Shown: positions 8,467 to 16,969, counted from the first letter of the stretch. The stretch: DNA of 64,000 bases from Acidobacteriota bacterium (GCA_019639135.1 JAHBSL010000006.1:1-64000); one strand, 5' to 3'. The notes: a model not told the origin generated them from the sequence alone. Program-made: numbers and translations.

Positions 8467-9422
8467 TAGTAGAACTTTTCGAGGTCCATTCCGCGGTAAA
8501 GGTCGGCGACCTCTTTCTCATAGCCATTGAACATCAGCGTTTCCCGCATTGTGATCTCGCCAATGCGGCGTTCCCGTTTCTGCGACCAGCGAGGATGATC
8601 GACGTTCGGATTTACGTTCGAGTAAAAGCCGTATTCCCTCGGTGCGGCGATGTTCCAGGTCGTCGGCGGTTCTTTATCCGTCAACGTAATTCGGACGATC
8701 GACTTGATGCTCTTGAAGCCGTATTTCCACGGAACGACGAGCCTGATCGGTGCACCATTCTGCTTCGGCATCGGCCGGCCGTAAAGCCCGGTTGCGAGAA
8801 GGGTAAGCGGATGCAGGGCTTCATCGATCCGCAAGCCTTCGACGTACGGAAAATCGATCCCGGCCGAAAATGACGACTGCATTACCGAGCGATCGTAAGC
8901 GGTTTCGAAAGCGACATATTTTGCCTCCGCTGTCGGCCGCATCTGATCGAGCAGTGCGGCGAGCGGAAACCCGACCCACGGAATGACCATCGACCACGCT
9001 TCGACGCATCGGAAACGGTATATTCGCTCTTCCTGCGGAAAGTTCAGGAGCTCTTGTAACGAGTAGGTGCGGGGCGATTCAACCAAACCTCCGACCTCGA
9101 CGCTCCATGGGTCTGTCTTAAGAGCCTGAGCTTCGCGGGCGACCGCAGTCTTGCTAGTCGAAAATTCGTAGAAATTATTGTAATTGGTGATGTCCTCGAA
9201 GGAGTTCGGCGTCTCGTTCGCCTGAAACTCCGACCGTTTAGTAAGCTCTCCGAATGACTGCGGGGCTTCTTCGGGGGCGACGGCGATCGAATCCGGCCTG
9301 TATGCTCGATACATCAGGCCCGTCACGGCGGCCGAACCGGCAAAAACGCCCGCACGAATGAAATTCCGCCGGTTCAGGTACAGCGGTTCGGGTGTTATCT
9401 CTTTTCGGTCAGGCGTTCTCAT
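8466..9422 (-). CDS. msrP: Protein-methionine-sulfoxide reductase catalytic subunit
   Basis: Molybdopterin enzyme that reduces methionine sulfoxide in envelope proteins. A twin-arginine signal RRNFIR at 18-23 followed by a hydrophobic stretch directs Tat export. The sulfite-oxidase-like fold has the molybdenum-ligating Cys139 in RFRCVEAWSM and family motifs WVGFPL and GAPIRLVVPWKYGFKSIK. The length of 318 residues is normal. It forms an operon with msrQ; electrons come from the quinone pool through that subunit. Confidence 0.95.
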   Translation of the reverse strand: MRTPDRKEITPEPLYLNRRNFIRAGVFAGSAAVTGLMYRAYRPDSIAVAPEEAPQSFGELTKRSEFQANETPNSFEDITNYNNFYEFSTSKTAVAREAQALKTDPWSVEVGGLVESPRTYSLQELLNFPQEERIYRFRCVEAWSMVIPWVGFPLAALLDQMRPTAEAKYVAFETAYDRSVMQSSFSAGIDFPYVEGLRIDEALHPLTLLATGLYGRPMPKQNGAPIRLVVPWKYGFKSIKSIVRITLTDKEPPTTWNIAAPREYGFYSNVNPNVDHPRWSQKRERRIGEITMRETLMFNGYEKEVADLYRGMDLEKFY

Positions 9423-9817
9423 TGCTTATTGATTTCGATCATAAATCCTTATCGGACTCAAAACTTGGTTAAACTGCAAGATCCGACAACAGATCGGCCA
9501 GCTCGCAGCGATGTGTGATCTGGGGTTACTGACCGAGCAACGCAGGATTCACAGAGATCTAAGCAGTGTTTAAAGAGAATTATTCCTTCCAACCGAAGGA
9601 CCATATCAAACTTCCTGGGACAGCTTTAAGTCTCGCTCCAAAAGACTGCAATTCCCTCTTGTACTGAAAAAATTCCTTAAGAACGGAAGTTTTATTGCGA
9701 TCTAATATTGACGATCATGGTGGTCAAAATTGTTCAACATTTTTCTTCCATTTTGAACGACTTATGCTATAATCCTAATAGCCTACGGGCTAAACCCCGC
9801 TTTTTCTCGCCGATACT
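9423..9817. other. Intergenic region between msrP and the pseudokinase
   Basis: A 395-base divergent intergenic region, AT-richer than the flanking genes. Apart from the promoter at its right end and a GTTCAA/TTGAAC inverted repeat (9732-9737 and 9753-9758), no gene or RNA signature was seen. Confidence 0.5.
9765..9773 (+). promoter_or_regulatory. Extended -10 promoter of the pseudokinase gene
   Basis: TGC followed by a perfect TATAAT at 9768-9773, with no good -35 hexamer at the usual spacing, as expected for an extended -10 promoter. It lies about 45 bases before the start codon. The inverted repeat GTTCAA/TTGAAC just upstream could bind an activator. Confidence 0.55.
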
Positions 9818-11737
9818 ATGCCCGCTACCGAACAATTTCTTAACAACGGAAGGTATCACCTCTCGGCTTCGAACAGAACTGACGAACCGTTTTTGATATC
9901 CGATGCTTACGATACGACACGCGATGCAAGGGTCGTGATCCGCGAGGTTCGCAGCCAAAGGGTTGTTGACGCCTCTGAAAACGAACGGCTTCGGCTGACT
10001 TTCGTCAACAGCGGCACGGTCCTGCAAGGCATTCGACACGAATCGTTGATCCACGTAAACGATCATTTTTCGGAAAGCGGGCGGCATTATCTGGTCCTCG
10101 AATCGGTCGATGGCGACCCGCTAAGCCTGACCCTAGATGCCGGCGGCATCGGGTTTGAGGTCAACCAGGTCATCGATTGGGCGGACCAAATGCTCGCGGG
10201 TCTTGATTATCTGCATAACTTCCGGCCGCAGGTCGTTCACCAGCGGGTACGGCCTCAGCATCTTGTTCTGACATCAGAGGGGCGAATCAAGCTTCTTGCT
10301 TTTACGGTCGCTGCCGATAGCGGGCTGAACATTACGACCAACCTCCAGCCGAACCTTTATGACGGCGATATAGCATACTCGCCGATCGAGCAGATCTGGG
10401 ACAATCTGGATTCCGCGTCGCAGAACGTCATCGTCAACCACTTCGGCGAAAAGTTCGAGTTCGATATGGGAATGCCGCTCGACCCGCGGAGCGACATCTA
10501 CTCCGCCGGAGCTACGCTTTACCACATTATCACCGGAAAAAAGCCGGTCGATGCGCTCGAACGGACGATCGAATTGATCGAGGGCAATGCCGACCCGCTC
10601 CGACCGATAACCGATTTCGCACCGCTCGCACCGCCGGAGATCGTCGAGGTCATATCGCGGGCAATGCAGATCGCACGCGACCAGAGATTTAACTCCGCGG
10701 CCGAAATGCGAAACGCATGGCAGAACGCGAGTAAGCGGGCGGACAAACGGCTTCAGGAAGAGGCGATGGACGAACGCGAAGCAGCCGAATTGCTTTCGAA
10801 GCTTCGCGGAAGGCCCTCTCTGGCGGTAACGGCCGCTTCGCTGCCTGAAACCGCGGGGCAAGATGTCGCGATGCCTGCCGCAACGCGTCTCGACCGGCTA
10901 CGCAAGATATTTGAAGAGGACAAGGGTATCACAACGCCTGCTGAAGTGATCGCTGCGTCACACGTGGAACTGCAGAACCTTGAGGCATTCAATTCAGCGC
11001 CAGCGAGCGAGTTGCTTGAGATACCGACCGCCCCAGCGAAGCCGATCGCTGCGGTTCCCGATATCGAACTCGGCTCGCTGATCGAAGAGCCCCGACCGCA
11101 AGCATTTCAAGCCAAGGATCGGGAACATGTTCCAACGGCCCCTCCAGTCGCCCCCGCTCCGGCTGAACCCGCATTTTCCGTCGAGTCCGAGCCCGCTGCC
11201 GTTCTTGAATTTGCGGATGAACTGATCGAAACCGACCAGTCCTATATGCCGTCCGAGGAAACCCGCGAGGCCGACCCGAACACCTTCGAAGAGCCGTTCA
11301 GGTTCTCGATGAAAGACGAGACCGCGGACTTTGCATTCGCGGAACCGCCGCCTTCCCGCTCGATGGTGCCGGTAATTGCCGGCGGCGGAGCCTTTGTCTT
11401 GATCGCCGTCGCGGCACTTTGGTTCCTGGTATTTTCTGGCGGCGAGGTTCCTAACTCGCCCGCAGTGGCCCCGACGGCGGTCGTCACCCAACCCGTTCAG
11501 ACGCAGGCCGAGCAGCAGCCTGACGAGTCGGCCGCAACCGAGCAAGTCCCGGCTGCCGTTGCTGAGACCGCACCCGCCGAGCCGGAAACCCGGGCTGCGG
11601 ATTCACCCGAGGAAACGCGAAGGAAGCAGCAGGCCGCCGCAAAGGAACGTGAAAAACCTAAAACGGCCGAAGCACCGAAACCGACCCCGGAGAAAAAGAA
11701 GGTCACGGTCGATGACCTTATCAACGACACCGAATAG
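9818..11737 (+). CDS. Membrane-anchored Ser/Thr pseudokinase
   Basis: A Hanks-type kinase fold fills residues 10-300, but every catalytic position checked is replaced. The glycine-rich loop is absent. The beta-3 lysine is Arg42 (VVIREV). The HRDxKPxN loop reads HQRVRPQH at 141-148, so the catalytic Asp is Arg143 and the metal-binding Asn is His148. The DFG motif is AFT at 161-163. Structural landmarks persist, such as DPRSDIYSAGATLYHIITG (helix F). A long acidic/proline-rich linker, a single membrane helix at about 517-540 and an Ala/Pro/Lys-rich tail follow. It is probably a binding scaffold or sensor rather than a phosphotransferase. The TPR/TonB gene 49 bases downstream may be its partner. 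Confidence 0.88.
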   Translation: MPATEQFLNNGRYHLSASNRTDEPFLISDAYDTTRDARVVIREVRSQRVVDASENERLRLTFVNSGTVLQGIRHESLIHVNDHFSESGRHYLVLESVDGDPLSLTLDAGGIGFEVNQVIDWADQMLAGLDYLHNFRPQVVHQRVRPQHLVLTSEGRIKLLAFTVAADSGLNITTNLQPNLYDGDIAYSPIEQIWDNLDSASQNVIVNHFGEKFEFDMGMPLDPRSDIYSAGATLYHIITGKKPVDALERTIELIEGNADPLRPITDFAPLAPPEIVEVISRAMQIARDQRFNSAAEMRNAWQNASKRADKRLQEEAMDEREAAELLSKLRGRPSLAVTAASLPETAGQDVAMPAATRLDRLRKIFEEDKGITTPAEVIAASHVELQNLEAFNSAPASELLEIPTAPAKPIAAVPDIELGSLIEEPRPQAFQAKDREHVPTAPPVAPAPAEPAFSVESEPAAVLEFADELIETDQSYMPSEETREADPNTFEEPFRFSMKDETADFAFAEPPPSRSMVPVIAGGGAFVLIAVAALWFLVFSGGEVPNSPAVAPTAVVTQPVQTQAEQQPDESAATEQVPAAVAETAPAEPETRAADSPEETRRKQQAAAKEREKPKTAEAPKPTPEKKKVTVDDLINDTE

Positions 11738-11786
11738 CACTTGCCCGGCCGGTATTTCCTCCCGGCCGGCCCTAAACGACACGCCT

Positions 11787-12926
11787 ATGTACGCCCAAAA
11801 GAACCCGCAATCAAATACCCTTCGAAAGATGCTCCTTGCGTCTGCCGTTCTTTTCGTTATGACCGTTACCGCGGTCAACGGTCTTGCTCAATCGCCGCAG
11901 CTCAGCCTCGCGGACCTGATGATCGGCCTGCGGTCACAGAAGGTCTCGCTTGAAGAACGGAACCGAATTCTTGCCGCGGCTGTCGCCGAGCGAGGCATTA
12001 CATTCGTTTACACAGAGCAGATAGCGAACGAGCTGAAAGCTACCGGAGCAAGCCCTGCTCTGATAGAAGCGATCCGTGCGAAGAGCGAGGAGCAGCTAAA
12101 GCCGAAACCGGTGCCCACGCCGACGCCGCCCGACTATACCTTCTACCAGCGAAGGGCGATCGAAAGCTCGGCGAAGGGCGAATACATCGTGGCACTTGCC
12201 GATTTTGACAAGGCGGCGGAGATGAAATCCGACGACCCGACGGTCTTTCTCGGTCGCGGACGGACGCACTTCAATCTGAAGAATTTTGACCGCTCGGTAG
12301 CGGACTTCAACCGGGTCATCGAACTCAGCCCGAGCGATTCGTCGGCCTACTTCAACCGGGCTAGTGCATTCGAAAAACTCGGCGACCTGCCTAAGGCGAT
12401 ACTGGATTATTCGAAGGCTCTCGAACTTGACCCGGAGAACGCTGCCGCGCGTTCCGGACTGACGCGGTCCGTCGCAGCACTCGCCGCGAACGAAAAGAAG
12501 CCAGAGGAGCCAAAGCCTGTAGCAGAAACGCAAAAACCGACCGAACAACCGAAGCAAGACGAAAAGGTCGCCGAGGTGAAGCAGGAACCGCCGGTCGTTC
12601 AACCGCCGGTCGAGGCCCCCAAACCGCGGCCCGAGTTCATCAGCGTCGGCGTGCTTTCAAGCGCGAATGCGACGCGGATGGTGATGCCGATCTATTCGCA
12701 GATCGCACGCCGTTCGAACATCGAGGGGCGCGTGGCGGTCGAGGTCGAGATAGATGAAGAAGGCAATGTGACCTCTGCCAAGGCGATCTCCGGCCATCAG
12801 CTATTGAGAGATTCAGCCGAGGATGCTGCGAAAAAGACGAAGTTCCGTCCCTTTGAACTCGACGGAATGCCGATCAAGGCAAGGGGTACTATCAACTACA
12901 ACTTCAGCCTGAAAGGCAGCGAATGA
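11787..12926 (+). CDS. Exported TPR protein with TonB C-terminal domain
   Basis: A 379-residue envelope protein. The signal peptide spans about residues 1-35, ending near GLAQS. A short helical region follows, then about three TPR units at 110-215 (YFNRASAFEKLGDLPKAI is typical). A Pro/Glu/Lys-rich linker comes next. The C-terminal TonB-like domain includes RRSNIEGRVAVEVEIDEEG and the AAKKTKFRPFELDG segment. The open frame extends upstream to 11559, but that part overlaps the pseudokinase gene in another frame; the ATG at 11787 begins a convincing signal peptide. Co-transcription with the pseudokinase is likely. It may link TonB-type energy transduction to a scaffold. Confidence 0.87.
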   Translation: MYAQKNPQSNTLRKMLLASAVLFVMTVTAVNGLAQSPQLSLADLMIGLRSQKVSLEERNRILAAAVAERGITFVYTEQIANELKATGASPALIEAIRAKSEEQLKPKPVPTPTPPDYTFYQRRAIESSAKGEYIVALADFDKAAEMKSDDPTVFLGRGRTHFNLKNFDRSVADFNRVIELSPSDSSAYFNRASAFEKLGDLPKAILDYSKALELDPENAAARSGLTRSVAALAANEKKPEEPKPVAETQKPTEQPKQDEKVAEVKQEPPVVQPPVEAPKPRPEFISVGVLSSANATRMVMPIYSQIARRSNIEGRVAVEVEIDEEGNVTSAKAISGHQLLRDSAEDAAKKTKFRPFELDGMPIKARGTINYNFSLKGSE

Positions 12927-13006
12927 TAAATAGATTCACATGGCGATGATAGCACTTATGCCTTCATCGCGAACTGGCTAGCCGTTCTCCTCGGTCTCGG
13001 CGTAAT

Positions 13007-13054
13007 CTCAGCTTCCTCCGCGTTAAAAATCATCTTAACGCGGAGGAGGCTGAG
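13007..13054. terminator. Long bidirectional hairpin between convergent genes
   Basis: Arms of 20 bases at 13007-13026 and 13035-13054 pair with a single G-T exchange around an 8-base loop. It lies between the convergent TPR/TonB gene and deoC. There is no long T-run, so bidirectional termination or a mobile hairpin repeat are both possible. Confidence 0.6.
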
Positions 13055-13107
13055 TTTATTCGCAGAGGATCCTGAGGAGAATTACATCGCGACCGAATCG
13101 TGCTCAA

Positions 13108-13968
13108 CTAATATGCTGAGGTCGTAAGGACCGAGCTTTTCACGCCTTCGGCCTCCTGTGCGATCTTGACGCCGACGCTCGCCCCGATCCGCGTAGCACC
13201 GGCGGCTACCATCGCCTTTGCGTCCTCGATTCCCTTTACGCCGCCCGAGGCCTTGACGCCGAGAGCTTTCCCGACCGTCCGCCTCATAAGAGCAACGTCA
13301 TCAACGGTCGCTCCGCCTTTGGCAAAACCGGTCGAGGTCTTGACGAAATCGGCTCCCGCATTCCGGGCGGCAAGGCAGGCTCGGACTTTTTCTTCATCGG
13401 ACAACAAAGCAGTCTCGATTATCACCTTGCAGAGCACGCCGTTCTCATGTGCGGCAGATGCAACGGCCCGAATGTCATCCTCGACCGCACAGTCATCGCC
13501 GGACTTAAGTGCTCCGATGTTGATGACCATATCGACCTCGCGGGCGCCATTGAAGATCACTCGGCGGGCCTCGTAGGCCTTCACATCCGGGAGCGTTGCC
13601 CCGAGCGGAAAGCCGATCACGGTACAGACCGGAATGCCTGTGCCCTTTAGGATCTTGGCCGATGTCTTGACCCACGCCGGGTTAACGCAGACGGAGGCAA
13701 ATCCATACTTCGCAGCTTCCTCGCAGAGCCGTCGAATGTCCGCCTCGCTCGCCTCGGGCTTGAGAAGCGTGTGGTCGATCAGGCTCGCCCAGTCGTGAGC
13801 CGTTGCCGTTTCACCAAGGACAATGCCGATCCGCTCGGCACCGGCATCGACGATCCGGGCGACATCCGCCCGGCAGAAACTCCCCGTTTCCGGCCCGACG
13901 TCAAGTTTGGCGATGACGAGGTCAGTTATCTGCTCGATCAGCCGTTCGTAATTTGCTTCCTGAGACAT
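13108..13968 (-). CDS. deoC: Deoxyribose-phosphate aldolase with N-terminal extension
   Basis: Class I aldolase splitting 2-deoxyribose 5-phosphate into glyceraldehyde 3-phosphate and acetaldehyde. The Schiff-base lysine is Lys210 in DFVKTSTGF; the catalytic partners lie in EVDMVINIG and [10 protein letters not shown]. The core starts near residue 58 ([16 protein letters not shown]). The preceding 55 residues are extra compared with the compact enzyme. They contain an amphipathic helix ([16 protein letters not shown]) and a linker with [17 protein letters not shown]. Such extensions occur on microcompartment cargo. rpiB lies 12 bases upstream on the same strand, so the two form an operon. Confidence 0.93.
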   Translation of the reverse strand: MSQEANYERLIEQITDLVIAKLDVGPETGSFCRADVARIVDAGAERIGIVLGETATAHDWASLIDHTLLKPEASEADIRRLCEEAAKYGFASVCVNPAWVKTSAKILKGTGIPVCTVIGFPLGATLPDVKAYEARRVIFNGAREVDMVINIGALKSGDDCAVEDDIRAVASAAHENGVLCKVIIETALLSDEEKVRACLAARNAGADFVKTSTGFAKGGATVDDVALMRRTVGKALGVKASGGVKGIEDAKAMVAAGATRIGASVGVKIAQEAEGVKSSVLTTSAY

Positions 13969-13980
13969 TTCTTTCTAACT

Positions 13981-14775
13981 TTACCGCCGATACTGGCGGT
14001 CAATATCCTCTATTTTCGCGACGCGGCGTTTGTGCCGGTCCTCAGTCAACTCCGATGAGAGAAACGTATCGACGATCGAAAGCACTTCCGCGAGGCTGTT
14101 CTGTCCGCTTCCGAGCGTTAGGACATTAGCGCCGTTGTGCTCGCGGGAATTACGTGCGAGTGTCGTCGAATAGCACGCCGCAGCACGTACGCCCGGAAAC
14201 TTATTCGCCGTCACCGCGCTTCCGATGCCTGCACCATCGACGATGATCCCCGCGTCGGCACGGCCGCGGCTGACGGCCTCGGCAACCGCACCGGCATGAT
14301 CGGGATAATCGACCGCATCCTTCGAATTCGTCCCGTAATCGCGGATCGAGAGCCCAAGGCCCGATAGATGTTCCTTGATCTTTTCCTTGTATTCGAACCC
14401 GCCGTGATCCGCGCCGAGAGCTACGGAACGGACAAGGATCTTCGCTGTCCGGGGTTCTTTCATGATGAGTTCGATTCGCCGCTCGCGGATCAGGTCGGAG
14501 GCCAGCGGCGTGAACTTCGTTCCCGGCGAGATACGCAGCCGATCGCCCTCACTCAGGCCGCGAATATCGTCCTCAGTCAGTAGCGACTTCGCGGATTCGT
14601 CGCGTTCGAACGCGCGTTCCTGCCTCGGTTTGAGCGAATTGACAAGAACGTGCTCCGGTTCCGCCGCAGGCTGGACCGCGGCCGGCTGTGCGATGCCGGT
14701 CGCGGAGGCGTCAAGCACACGGCGCACCATCTCTTTTATCTCGTCGCGGCTGATCGAAGTTCGGCTCATAACCAT
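13981..14775 (-). CDS. rpiB: Ribose-5-phosphate isomerase B with N-terminal extension
   Basis: RpiB/LacAB-type sugar-phosphate isomerase. The catalytic domain begins near residue 118 with SVALGADHGGFEYKEKI and includes CYSTTLARNSREHNGANVL. The first 115 residues are not part of standard RpiB. They comprise an amphipathic helix (SRDEIKEMVRRVLDA), an Ala/Pro linker, and a small domain with TEDDIRGLSEGDRLRI and FTPLASDLIRERRIEL. The last motif resembles TPxAxxLxxER segments of microcompartment-associated enzymes. Two nearby ATGs (14775, 14769) are possible starts; neither has a strong ribosome-binding site. A longer frame to 14925 overlaps the divergent hpt and is rejected. It is upstream of deoC in one operon. 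Confidence 0.88.
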   Translation of the reverse strand: MVMSRTSISRDEIKEMVRRVLDASATGIAQPAAVQPAAEPEHVLVNSLKPRQERAFERDESAKSLLTEDDIRGLSEGDRLRISPGTKFTPLASDLIRERRIELIMKEPRTAKILVRSVALGADHGGFEYKEKIKEHLSGLGLSIRDYGTNSKDAVDYPDHAGAVAEAVSRGRADAGIIVDGAGIGSAVTANKFPGVRAAACYSTTLARNSREHNGANVLTLGSGQNSLAEVLSIVDTFLSSELTEDRHKRRVAKIEDIDRQYRR

Positions 14776-14853
14776 AAAAAGGCCAGCAACTTGAATCCGG
14801 CCCGACCATTGAATAGTATTGCTAAAATCATATCGGTTCAACCGGCCAAGATT

Positions 14854-15429
14854 ATGTCGAATGAAAGTGTCAGGCCCGCAGCGACAGAGTTCTCGAACCC
14901 GAACCTTCGCGTAATGTATTCGCAAGAGGTGATAGCCGCTCGGATCGCCGAGCTCGGCCGCGAGATCGCCGCCGACTACGCCGGCAAAGAATTGGTGCTA
15001 GTTGGCGTGCTGAAGGGTTCCTGCGTCTTTTTGGCCGACCTGATGCGGGCCATCGACCTGCCGCTCACGATCGATTTTATGTCCGTGTCGAGCTACAAGG
15101 ACGGCACAGTTTCATCCGGCGACGTCGAGATCCTAAAGGACCTGAGCAATCCGATCCGCGGCAAGCACGTGCTGGTGGTCGAGGATATCGTAGATACCGG
15201 ACTGACGTTAACGCGGCTGCTCGAGATCTTGGGCTCGCGAGGGGCAGATTCGATCCGTCTTGCCACGTTTCTCGATAAGCCGGAACCGCGGATCAAGAAA
15301 GATCTCAAGATCGACTACATCGGCTTCACGATCCCAAACGAGTTCGTTGTCGGTTACGGGCTTGACGCGGCGGGCCGATATCGCAATCTGCCGTTCATCG
15401 GTGTCGTTATCGACCCGTCCGTCATTTGA
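14854..15429 (+). CDS. hpt: Hypoxanthine phosphoribosyltransferase
   Basis: Purine salvage enzyme joining hypoxanthine or guanine to PRPP. The 191-residue protein has the type I PRTase motif VLVVEDIVDTGLTL that binds PRPP, the flexible-loop SSYKDGTVSSG and the KPEPRIKKDLKIDYIGF region near the base-binding site. The first 15 residues are a variable leader before VMYSQEVIAARI. The frame is open further upstream, but only as antisense of rpiB. The gene is divergent from rpiB, with starts about 80 bases apart, placing nucleotide salvage next to pentose-phosphate breakdown. Confidence 0.94.
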   Translation: MSNESVRPAATEFSNPNLRVMYSQEVIAARIAELGREIAADYAGKELVLVGVLKGSCVFLADLMRAIDLPLTIDFMSVSSYKDGTVSSGDVEILKDLSNPIRGKHVLVVEDIVDTGLTLTRLLEILGSRGADSIRLATFLDKPEPRIKKDLKIDYIGFTIPNEFVVGYGLDAAGRYRNLPFIGVVIDPSVI

Positions 15430-15435
15430 AATAAC

Positions 15436-15891
15436 CTAGACCGAAGGATCCAGTCTGCGTCGGCTGGCAAGCAGCCCGTTGAACATATAGAACAACGCGA
15501 CGAGATGGAAGCCAAAGCCGAAGATGTCCCGGAACCCGATGAGGATCATCGCATCGATCGCATAGAGGAACATTCCCAAAACGAAAGCGATGTCGCTGCC
15601 TTTTCTGGCGTAGTAGCCGAAAAGTGCGAAGAGGCCGGCGATCGCGAGATTGAACGAAAGCCCGGCGGGATTAACGCCCGCGAGCGTATTCTGGCGAAAG
15701 CTCTCATCGACCAGCCGAGTCGCCCCGAGGCCGAAGAGAAGGTCGGTCAAGCCGCTAAAGGTCACCGAAAGCGAATTGATGACCGAAAGGGCCGAGATCC
15801 AAAAGAACCAGTTTGCCCCTCGTTCCATTGCCGCGACCTTCGCCTCGGCTGTCTCCGGCTGCTGGACCGATCGTTCCATTGCCTGTTCCAT
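15436..15891 (-). CDS. Small multi-pass membrane protein of unknown function
   Basis: A 151-residue protein with a polar N-terminus of about 30 residues and four predicted membrane helices (starting near NWFFWISAL, LSFNLAIAGLFALFGYYA, DIAFVLGMFLYAIDAMILIG and HLVALFYMFNGLLA). The family is not recognised. The start at 15891 is chosen because aggagg lies about 9 bases upstream; the frame continues to 16002 without such a site. The gene is convergent with hpt, with 6 bases between stop codons. Confidence 0.75.
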   Translation of the reverse strand: MEQAMERSVQQPETAEAKVAAMERGANWFFWISALSVINSLSVTFSGLTDLLFGLGATRLVDESFRQNTLAGVNPAGLSFNLAIAGLFALFGYYARKGSDIAFVLGMFLYAIDAMILIGFRDIFGFGFHLVALFYMFNGLLASRRRLDPSV

Positions 15892-15986
15892 ACTTTCTTT
15901 CCTCCTATGTTTTTGGGGGGAATATAACACAGTTTTTGCCCGCCAAAGCAAGAATTTGCGGCGACCGATATTGCAGGCAGCTAAGA

Positions 15987-16015
15987 TTGACTTATGCCGC
16001 ATCTTTCGATATTAT
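15987..16015 (+). promoter_or_regulatory. Sigma-70 promoter of rplU-rpmA
   Basis: TTGACT at 15987-15992, a 17-base spacer and TATTAT at 16010-16015, near consensus. The resulting leader of about 50 bases contains two small hairpins (CGGC/GCCG and CGCTT/AAGCG), which could host ribosomal-protein feedback. Confidence 0.7.
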
Positions 16016-16070
16016 TTGAGTTTTTCGGCGACTGCCGAGATTCGCTTACACACAAGCGGAGAAATTAAAG

Positions 16071-16361
16071 ATGAGCTTTGCAATAGTTAAAACAGGCGGC
16101 AAGCAATTTTCGGTCGAGGCAGGACAGGTCGTCCGGGTTCCTACTATCGACGCTGAAGCCGGAAGCAAGGTAACCATCCCGGCACTCGTCTCGGGTGCGG
16201 GTTCGGATATCAAACTCGGCGAAGGCAGCGTTGAAGCGACCGTTGTCGGCCACGGCCGGGGCGAGAAGGTGATCGTTTTCAAGAAGAAACGCCGTAAGCA
16301 GTACAAGCGAAAGCAGGGCCATCGCCAGGGTTATACCGAGATCAAGATCGAAAAGCTATAA
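16071..16361 (+). CDS. rplU: 50S ribosomal protein L21
   Basis: Large-subunit protein binding 23S rRNA. The 96 residues start with the typical FAIVKTGGKQFSVEAGQ and end with the basic block KKKRRKQYKRKQGHRQ followed by YTEIKIEKL. A ggag ribosome-binding site lies 9 bases before the ATG. It is followed after 34 bases by rpmA, the usual pairing. Confidence 0.97.
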   Translation: MSFAIVKTGGKQFSVEAGQVVRVPTIDAEAGSKVTIPALVSGAGSDIKLGEGSVEATVVGHGRGEKVIVFKKKRRKQYKRKQGHRQGYTEIKIEKL

Positions 16362-16395
16362 TTGCCTGGCTTAAAGGCATCGAGAGGATTTAGTT

Positions 16396-16683
16396 ATGGC
16401 ACATAAGAAAGGTGTAGGTTCATCACGAAACGGACGCGACTCGGCGGCACAACGGCTCGGACTCAAGAAGTTCGGCGGTGAGCACGTTCTCGGCGGCAAT
16501 ATTCTTGCCCGCCAGCGGGGCACCAAGTGGAAGCCGGGCAAGAATGTCGGCCGCGGCAAAGACGACACGCTCTTCTCGCTCATCGAAGGCTTTGTGAAGT
16601 TTGAGGACAAGGGCCGCAAGGGCAAATTCATCAGCGTTTATGCCGAAGGCTCGGCAGAACTCGCCCCCAAGGTTGCTGCCTAG
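16396..16683 (+). CDS. rpmA: 50S ribosomal protein L27
   Basis: Large-subunit protein near the peptidyl-transferase centre. The N-terminus ([15 protein letters not shown]) is the canonical L27 start without the cleavable Firmicutes-type extension, followed by [17 protein letters not shown] and [11 protein letters not shown]. It is 95 residues long. gagagga precedes the ATG. The gene ends before a strong terminator, so it is not co-transcribed with obgE through the RNA locus behind it. Confidence 0.97.
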   Translation: MAHKKGVGSSRNGRDSAAQRLGLKKFGGEHVLGGNILARQRGTKWKPGKNVGRGKDDTLFSLIEGFVKFEDKGRKGKFISVYAEGSAELAPKVAA

Positions 16684-16708
16684 TTTTTCAAGATCTTCGA
16701 GTTTTTTG

Positions 16709-16750
16709 ATGACCCGCTTTTGAGAAAAAGCGGGTCATTTTATTTTTTTT
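16709..16750 (+). terminator. Rho-independent terminator of rplU-rpmA
   Basis: ATGACCCGCTTTT at 16709-16721 pairs with AAAAGCGGGTCAT at 16726-16738, followed by a T-rich run. Confidence 0.9.
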
Positions 16751-16767
16751 CAATGCATGAAAATTTC

Positions 16768-16884
16768 TTTTCCACAGATACGAAAGCCTAATCGAAGATC
16801 GCTCGCAACAGACAAGTGTTATGTTCATTGTGCGTTACAAATTTCCACAGAAATTTCCACAGCGTTGATCTCGATTTTTCCACA
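16768..16884 (+). promoter_or_regulatory. Cluster of four DnaA-box-like motifs (T/A)TTTCCACA
   Basis: Four same-orientation 9-mers match the DnaA-box core with one change from TTATCCACA: TTTTCCACA at 16768-16776 and 16876-16884, ATTTCCACA at 16841-16849 and 16853-16861. The middle two are part of a perfect 12-bp tandem repeat (16839-16850, 16851-16862). They end about 50 bases upstream of the promoter of the structured RNA. Confidence 0.4.
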
Positions 16885-16936
16885 AGAGGCCTGTGCTCAA
16901 ATCGGGAAACCCGCAAAAACCTAAAGTACTTTCTAC

Positions 16937-16964
16937 TTGACTTGCCGATTTTCGGGTGTAAGAT
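16937..16964 (+). promoter_or_regulatory. Promoter of the structured RNA locus
   Basis: TTGACT at 16937-16942, a 16-base spacer and TAAGAT at 16959-16964. Transcription would start near 16970, where no open reading frame begins on the plus strand. Confidence 0.6.
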
Positions 16965-16969
16965 GCCTA

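Noticed and set aside
16768..16884. Chromosomal origin of replication at the DnaA-box-like cluster
   Set aside because: No dnaA, dnaN, gyrB or rpmH nearby and no clear AT-rich unwinding element; the match is also one base off the classic box.
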